A DNA stretch of 64,000 nucleotides from positions 62,001 to 126,000 of the forward strand of contig JALJCO010007879.1 in the NCBI GenBank assembly GCA_023101725.1, given 5' to 3'. How positions within the stretch are numbered: the first letter of the stretch is position 1; each line of letters opens with the position of its first letter. Of the stretch, positions 57,601 to 64,000 are shown in pieces. The stretch is from Atherinomorus stipes (Eukaryota > Chordata > Actinopteri > Atheriniformes > Atherinidae). The position numbers were made by a program, and so were the translations under genes. Under the pieces are notes generated by a model, which saw only the letters and a program-made list of their open reading frames with translations, had not been told where the DNA came from and did no database searches.

Positions 57601-60600
57601 AGGTTGGAGACACGTCCAGGGTCCATGTCCCCGCACGTGACTCCGTCTGCCTGGCCGGTCTGAAGACAGCTTGAAGACACGTCCAGGGTCCATGTCCCCG
57701 CAGGTGACTCCAATTACGTGGTTAGTCTAAGGACAGCTTGAAGACATGTCCAAGGTCCATGCCCCCGGACGGGGTTCCGTCTTCTTGATCGGTCTGACTA
57801 CAGTTTGGAGACACATCCAGGGTCCATGTCCCCGCACGTGACTCCGTCTGCCTGACCGGTCTGAAGACAGCTTGGAGACACGTCCAGGGTCCATGTCCCC
57901 GCAGGTGACTACGTCTGCCTGACCGGTCTGAAGACAGCTTGGAGACACGTCCAAGGTCCATGTCCCCGGACGTGACTCCGTCTGCCTGATTGGTCTGAAG
58001 ACAGCTTGAAGACACGTTCAGGTTCCATGTCCCCGAACATGACTTCATCTGCCTGATCACTCTAAAGACAGCTTGGAGAAATGTGCAGGGTTTATGTCCC
58101 CACACGTGACTTCATCTGCCTGATCGGTCTGGAGACAGCTTGGAGAAACGTGCAGGGTCCATGCCCCCGCACGTGACTACATCTGCCTAAAAAGTCTCAA
58201 AGCGGCATGGAGACACTTCCAGGGTCCATGTCCCCGCAGGTGACTCCATCTGCCTGATCTATCTAAAGAAAGGTTGGAGACACATCAATAGTTCATGTCC
58301 CCGCACATGACTCCGTCTGCCTGATGGGTCTGGAGACAGCTTGGAGACACGTCCAAGGTCCATGTCCCCGCAGGTGACTCCAATTACGTGGTTAGTCTAA
58401 GGACAGCTTGAAGACATGTCCAGGGTCCATGCCCCCGGACGGGGTTCCGTCTTCTTGATCGGTCTGATTACAGTTTGGAGACACGTCCAGGGTCCATGTC
58501 CCCGCACGTGACTCCGTCTGCCTGATCGGTCTGAAGACAGCTTGAAGACACGTCCAGGGTCCATGCCCCCGCACGTGACTACATCTGCCTAAAAAGTCTC
58601 ATAGCGGCATGGAGACACTTCCAGGGTCCATGTCCCCGGAGGTGACTCCATCTGCCTGATCTATCTAAAGAAAGGTTGGAGACACGTCCAAGGTCCATGT
58701 CCCCGCACGTGACTCCGTCTGCCTGGCCGGTCTGAAGACAGCTTGAAGACACGTCCAAGGTCCATGTCCCCGCACGTGACTCCGTCTGCCTGGCCGGTCT
58801 GAAGACAGCTTGAAGACACGTCCAGGGTCCATGTCCCCGCAGGTGACTCCAATTACGTGGTTAGTCTAAGGACAGCTTGAAGACATGTCCAAGGTCCATG
58901 CCCCCGGACGGGGTTCCGTCTTCTTGATCGGTCTGATTACAGTTTGGAGACACGTCCAGGGTCCATGTCCCCGCACGTGACTCCGTCTGCCTGACCGGTC
59001 TGAAGACAGCTTGAAGACACGTCCAGGGTCCATGCCCCCGCACGTGACTACATCTGCCTAAAAAGTCTCATAGCGGCATGGAGACACTTCCAGGGTCCAT
59101 GTCCCCGGAGGTGACTCCATCTGCCTGATCTATCTAAAGAAAGGCTTGGGAGACACGTCCAGGGTCCATGTCCCCGCACGTGACTCCGTCTGCCTGGCCG
59201 GTCTGAAGACAGCTTGAAGACACGTCCAGGGTCCATGTCCCCGCAGGTGACTCCAATTACGTGGTTAGTCTAAGGACAGCTTGAAGACATGTCCAAGGTC
59301 CATGCCCCCGGACGGGTTCCGTCTTCTTGATCGGTCTGGACTACAGTTTGGAGACACATCCAGGGTCCATGTCCCCGCACGTGACTCCGTCTGCCTGACC
59401 GGTCTGAAGACAGCTTGGAGACACGTCCAGGGTCCATGTCCCCGCAGGTGACTACGTCTGCCTGACCGGTCTGAAGACAGCTTGGAGACACGTCCAAGGT
59501 CCATGTCCCCGGACGTGACTCCGTCTGCCTGATTGGTCTGAAGACAGCTTGAAGACACGTTCAGGTTCCATGTCCCCGAACATGACTTCATCTGCCTGAT
59601 CACTCTAAAGACAGCTTGGAGAAATGTGCAGGGTTTATGTCCCCACACGTGACTTCATCTGCCTGATCGGTCTGGAGACAGCTTGGAGAAACGTGCAGGG
59701 TCCATGCCCCCGCACGTGACTACATCTGCCTAAAAAGTCTCAAAGCGGCATGGAGACACTTCCAGGGTCCATGTCCCCGCAGGTGACTCCATCTGCCTGA
59801 TCTATCTAAAGAAAGGTTGGAGACACATCAATAGTTCATGTCCCCGCACATGATTTCGTCTGCCTGATGGGTCTGGAGACAGCTTGGAGACACGTCCAAG
59901 GTCCATGTCCCCGCAGGTGACTCCAATTACGTGGTTAGTCTAAGGACAGCTTGAAGACATGTCCAGGGTCCATGCCCCCGCACGTGACTACATCTGCCTA
60001 AAAAGTCTCATAGCGGCATGGAGACACTTCCAGGGTCCATGTCCCCGGAGGTGACTCCATCTGCCTGATCTATCTAAAGAAAGGTTGGAGACACATCCAG
60101 GGTCCATGTCCCCGCACGTGACTCCGTCTGCCTGGCCGGTCTGAAGACAGCTTGAAGACACGTCCAGGGTCATTGCACCCGCACGTGACTACATCTGCCT
60201 AAAAAGTCTCAAAGCGGCATGGAGACACTTCCAGGGTCCATGTCCCCGCAGGTGACTCCATCTGCCTGATCTATCTAAAGAAAGGTTGGAGACACATCAA
60301 TAGTTCATGTCCCCGCACATGACTCCGTCTGCCTGATGGGTCTGGAGACAGCTTGGAGACACGTCCAAGGTCCATGTCCCCGCAGGTGACTCCAATTACG
60401 TGGTTAGTCTAAGGACAGCTTGAAGACATGTCCAGGGTCCATGCCCCCGGACGGGGTTCCGTCTCTCTTGATCGGTCTGATTACAGTTTGGAGACACGTC
60501 CAGGGTCCATGTCCCCGCACGTGACTCCGTCTGCCTGATCGGTCTGAAGACAGCTTGAAGACACGTCCAGGGTCCATGCCCCCGCACGTGACTACATCTG

Positions 60601-63600
60601 CCTGAAAAGTCTCATAGAGGCATGGAGACACTTCCAGGGTCCATGTCCCCGGAGGTGACTCCATCTGCCTGATCTATCTAAAGAAAGGGTGGAGACACGT
60701 CCAGGGTCCATGTCCCCGCACGTGACTCACCGTCTGCCTGGCCGGTCACTGAAGACAGCTTGAAGACACGTCCAGGGTCCATGTCCCCGCAGGTGACTCC
60801 AATTACGTGGTTAGTCTAAGGACAGCTTGAAGACATGTCCAAGGTCCATGCCCCCGGACGTGACTCCGTCTGCCTGACCGGTCTGAAGACAGCTTGGAGA
60901 CACGTCCAGGGTCCATGTCCCCGCAGGTGACTACGTCTGCCTGACCGGTCTGAAGACAGCTTGGAGACACGTCCAAGGTCCATGTCCCCGGACGTGACTC
61001 CGTCTGCCTGATTGGTCTGAAGACAGCTTGAAGACACGTTCAGGTTCCATGTCCCCGAACATGACTTCATCTGCCTGATCACTCTAAAGACAGCTTGGAG
61101 AAATGTGCAGGGTTTATGTCCCCACACGTGACTTCATCTGCCTGATCGGTCTGGAGACAGCTTGGAGAAACGTGCAGGGTCCATGTCCCCGCACGTGACT
61201 ACATCTGCCTAAAAAGTCTCAAAGCGGCATGGAGACACCTCCAGGGTCCATGTCCCTGTAGGTGACTCCATCTGCCTGATCTATCTAAAGAAAGCTTGAA
61301 GACACATCCAGGGTTCATGTCCCCGCACATGACTCCGTCTGCCTGATCGGTCAGGAGACAGCTTGGAGACACGTCCAGGGTCGATGTTTCTGCAAGTGAC
61401 TCCGTCTACCTGATTTGTCTCAAGACAGCTTGGAGAAACGTCCAGGGTTCATGTCCCCACACGAGACTACGTCTGCCTGATCGGTCTAAAGACAGCTTGG
61501 AGACACGTCCAGGGTCCATGTCCTCGCACGTGACTCCGTCTGCCTGATCACTGTAAAGACAGCTTGGAGACACGTCCAGGGTTGATGTCCCTGCACGTGA
61601 CTCCGTCTGCCTGATTTTTTCAAGACAGTTTGGAGAAAAGTGCAGGGTCAATGTCACTGCATGTGACTCCATCTGCCTGATTGGTCTGAAGACAGCTTGG
61701 AGACACGTCCAAGGTCCATGTCCCTGCACGTGAATCCGATTGCCTGGTTAGTCTCAGGACAGCTTGGAGACACGTCCAGGGCCCATGCCCCCGGATGGGA
61801 TTCCATCTGCTTGATCGGTCTGAATACAGTTTGGAGACATGTCCAGGGGCATGTCCCCGCACGTGACTCCGTCTGCCTGAACAGTCTCAAAGCGGCATGG
61901 AGACACCTCCAGGGTTCATGTCCCCGCACGTGACTCCGTCTGCCTGAACAGTCTCAAAGCGGCATGGAGAAACTTCCAGGGTTCATGTCCCCGCACGTGA
62001 CTCCGTCTGCCTGAACAGTCTCAAAGCGGCATGGAGACACCTCCAGGGTTCATGTCCCCGCACGTGACTCCGTCTGCCTGAACAGTCTCAAAGCGGCATG
62101 GAGACACTTCCAGGGTCCATGTCCCCGCAGGTGACTCCATCTGCCTGATCTATCTAAAGAAAGCTTGGAGACACGTCCAGGGTTCATGTCCCCACACGTG
62201 ACTACGTCTGCCTGATCGGTCTAAAGACAGCTTGGAAACATGTCCAGGGTCCATGTCCCGCACGTGACTCCGTCCGCCTGATTTGTCTGAAGACAGCTTG
62301 GAGAAATGTCCAAGGTTCATGTCCCCACACGTGACTACGTCTGCCTGATCAGTCTAAAGACAGCTTGGAGACACGTCCAGGGTCCATGTCCCGCACGTGA
62401 CTCCATCTGCCTGATTAGTGTCAAGACAGTTTGGAGACACGTCCACGGTCCATGTCCCCACACTTGACTCCGTCTGCCTGATGGGTCTGAAGACAGCTTG
62501 GAAACACTTCAAAAGTCCATGTCCCTGTACGTGACTCTGTCTGCCTGATTTGTCTGAAGAAAGCTTGGAGATGCGTCCAAAGTCCATGTCCAGGCAGGTG
62601 ACTTCGTCTGCCTGATCGTTCTGAAGACAGCTTGGAGACACGTCAAAAGTCTATGTCCCCGCACGTAACTTTGTCTGCCTGACCGGTCTTAAGACAGCTT
62701 GGAGACACATCAAAGGTCCATGTCTCTGCCTGCATAACCAGTCTCAAAGTGGCATGGAGAGACGTCTAGGGTCCATGTCCCTGCACATGACTCTGCATGC
62801 CTGACCAGTCTGAAGACAGCTTGGAGACACGTCCAGGGTCCATGTCCCTGCACGTGACTCCGTCTGCCTAATCGGTGTGAAGACAGCTTGGAGACACGTC
62901 CAGGCTCCATGTCCCTGCATGTGACTCCGTCTTCCTGATCGGTGTGAAGAAAGCTTGGAGACACGTACAGGGTCCATGTCCCTGCACGTGAGTCCCTGTT
63001 CCTGACCGGTCTCAAACGGGCATGGAAACACGTCCAGGGTCCATGTCCCCACAAGTGACTCCGTCTGCCTGATCGGTGTGAAGACAGCTTGGAGACAGTC
63101 CAGGGACCATGTCCCTGCACGTGACTCCGTCTGCCTGATCGGTTTGAAGACAGCTTTGAGACACGTAGAGGTTCCATGTCTCCAGACTTGACTCCATCTG
63201 CCTGATCGTTCAGAAGACAGTTTGGAGACACGTCCAGGGTTCATGTACCCGCACGTGACTCCGTCTGCCTGATTGGTCTAAAGACAGCTTGGAGACATGA
63301 CCAGGGTCCATGTCCCTGCACGTGACTCCGTCCGCCTGATTTGTCTGAAGACAGTTTGGAGACACGTCCAGGGTTCATTGTCCCCACACGTGACTACGTC
63401 TGCCTGATCGGTCTAAAGACAGCTTGGAGACATGTCCAGGGTCCATGTCCCCGCACGTGACTCCGTCTGCCTGATCAGTCTCGAGGATGCTTGGAGACAT
63501 GTCCAAGGTCCAACTCCCCGCACGTGACTCTGTCTGCCTGATCGGTGTGAAGACAGCTTGGAGACACGTCCAGGGTTCATGTCCCCGCACGTGACTCTGT

Positions 63601-63790
63601 CTGCCTGATCGGTGTGAAGACAGCTTGGAGACATGTCCAGGGTCCACGTCCCCGCACGTGACTCAGTCTGCCTGACCCGTCTCAAGACAGCTTGGAGACA
63701 TGTCCAGGGTCCATGTCCCTGCACGTGACTCAGTCTGCCTGACCGGTCTCATGCAGCCTAAAGACACGATGAAGGTCCACGTTCTCGTGA
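51672..63790. repeat. 12.1-kb satellite: 67-bp units, 1,543-bp higher-order repeat
   Basis: About 180 tandem copies of a 67-bp unit with GTCTGAAGACAGCTTGGAG, ACACGTCCAGGGTCCATGTC and CCGCACGTGACTCCGTCTG. Most copies hold CACGTG (or CAGGTG/CACATG). Diagnostic units (for example CAATTACGTGGTTAGTCTAA) recur at 57307, 57711, 58380, 58850, 59254, 59926, 60397 and 60797, giving a 23-unit, about 1,543-bp higher-order period in 57.3-61.2 kb. Both flanking parts are less ordered. The minus strand of the consensus has no stop in any frame, which yields many spurious ORFs up to 173 codons. Confidence 0.95.
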
Positions 63791-64000
63791 ACCTTTGTTT
63801 GTGTCTGAACTCGGTTGTTTGCACTTTGAAGCAGAAATACTTGAACATCAGCAGATTACATCACTAATATCTTATTAGCTTTATATTAAACACATGAACA
63901 GAAGGCATGGAGACATTCTTTCTGTTCGCAGACTGTAGTAAATATTTTTCACACTTTTTATTGATTGAAACCTTATACTGAAACTTTACTTTAAGAAATT
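63791..64000. other. Right-edge sequence, nothing recognised
   Basis: About 210 bp after the satellite, with no feature I can support. Confidence 0.5.

Noticed and set aside
62710..63244. Open frames of 166-173 codons in the satellite
   Set aside because: The 67-bp unit has no minus-strand stops in any frame, so overlapping long frames are expected by composition; no start context, intron or domain is seen.

Overview
This window reads as nuclear DNA of a ray-finned (teleost) fish. It has intron-split vertebrate genes with GT/AG boundaries, many Tc1/mariner and hAT-like elements, L2-type LINE fragments carrying a YADD reverse-transcriptase motif, (TA)n microsatellites and several minisatellites. 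There are no prokaryotic operons, CRISPR arrays, tRNAs or rRNAs that I can see. The species cannot be named from the sequence alone.

Two protein-coding genes are supported, both on the minus strand. (1) 504-12096: the 5' part of kdm4a, a JmjC histone H3K9/H3K36 demethylase. Twelve coding exons with matching phases were assembled by reading boundaries. They give 754 codons with JmjN, JmjC, the zinc-site residues and the disordered linker; the PHD and Tudor exons lie beyond the left edge. A noncoding first exon and promoter are suggested near 16.06-16.3 kb. (2) 30375-37374: abhd8, a complete alpha/beta-hydrolase gene of four coding exons (467 residues) with a Ser-Asp-His triad. A noncoding first exon is possible near 45.6 kb.

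Most of the rest is mobile and tandem-repeat DNA. Layout: 1-284, a 29-bp minisatellite; 0.5-12.1 kb, kdm4a exons with elements in the introns (one Tc1 copy makes up nearly all of the 7.2-4.8 kb intron); 12.18-15.07 kb, a nest of TIR elements containing a 40-bp minisatellite; 16.4-17.3 kb, (TA)n and degenerate AT repeats; 17.6-19.2 kb, an L2 fragment with a repeated RT block; 20.6-24.9 kb, a TIR element swollen by the same 40-bp minisatellite and holding two oppositely oriented 1.2-kb elements; 25.5-27.3 kb, a TIR element holding an L2 end; 28.7-29.8 kb, a nested pair of hAT-like elements; 30.4-37.4 kb, abhd8 with an 11-bp minisatellite in its first coding intron; 37.5-43.1 kb, a second Tc1, a foldback element and a nested hAT pair; 46.4-51.3 kb, more TIR elements; 51.67-63.79 kb, a 12.1-kb satellite of about 180 units of 67 bp with a 1,543-bp higher-order repeat.

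The recurring theme is that short TIR elements carry internal tandem arrays whose copy number differs greatly between loci, while shorter relatives in the same window show the unexpanded or empty state. The least explained objects are the E-box-bearing 67-bp satellite, the inverted pair of elements at 21.6-24.3 kb, and the nests at 12.2-15.1 kb and 40.8-43.1 kb. All family names are from reading only; no search was run.
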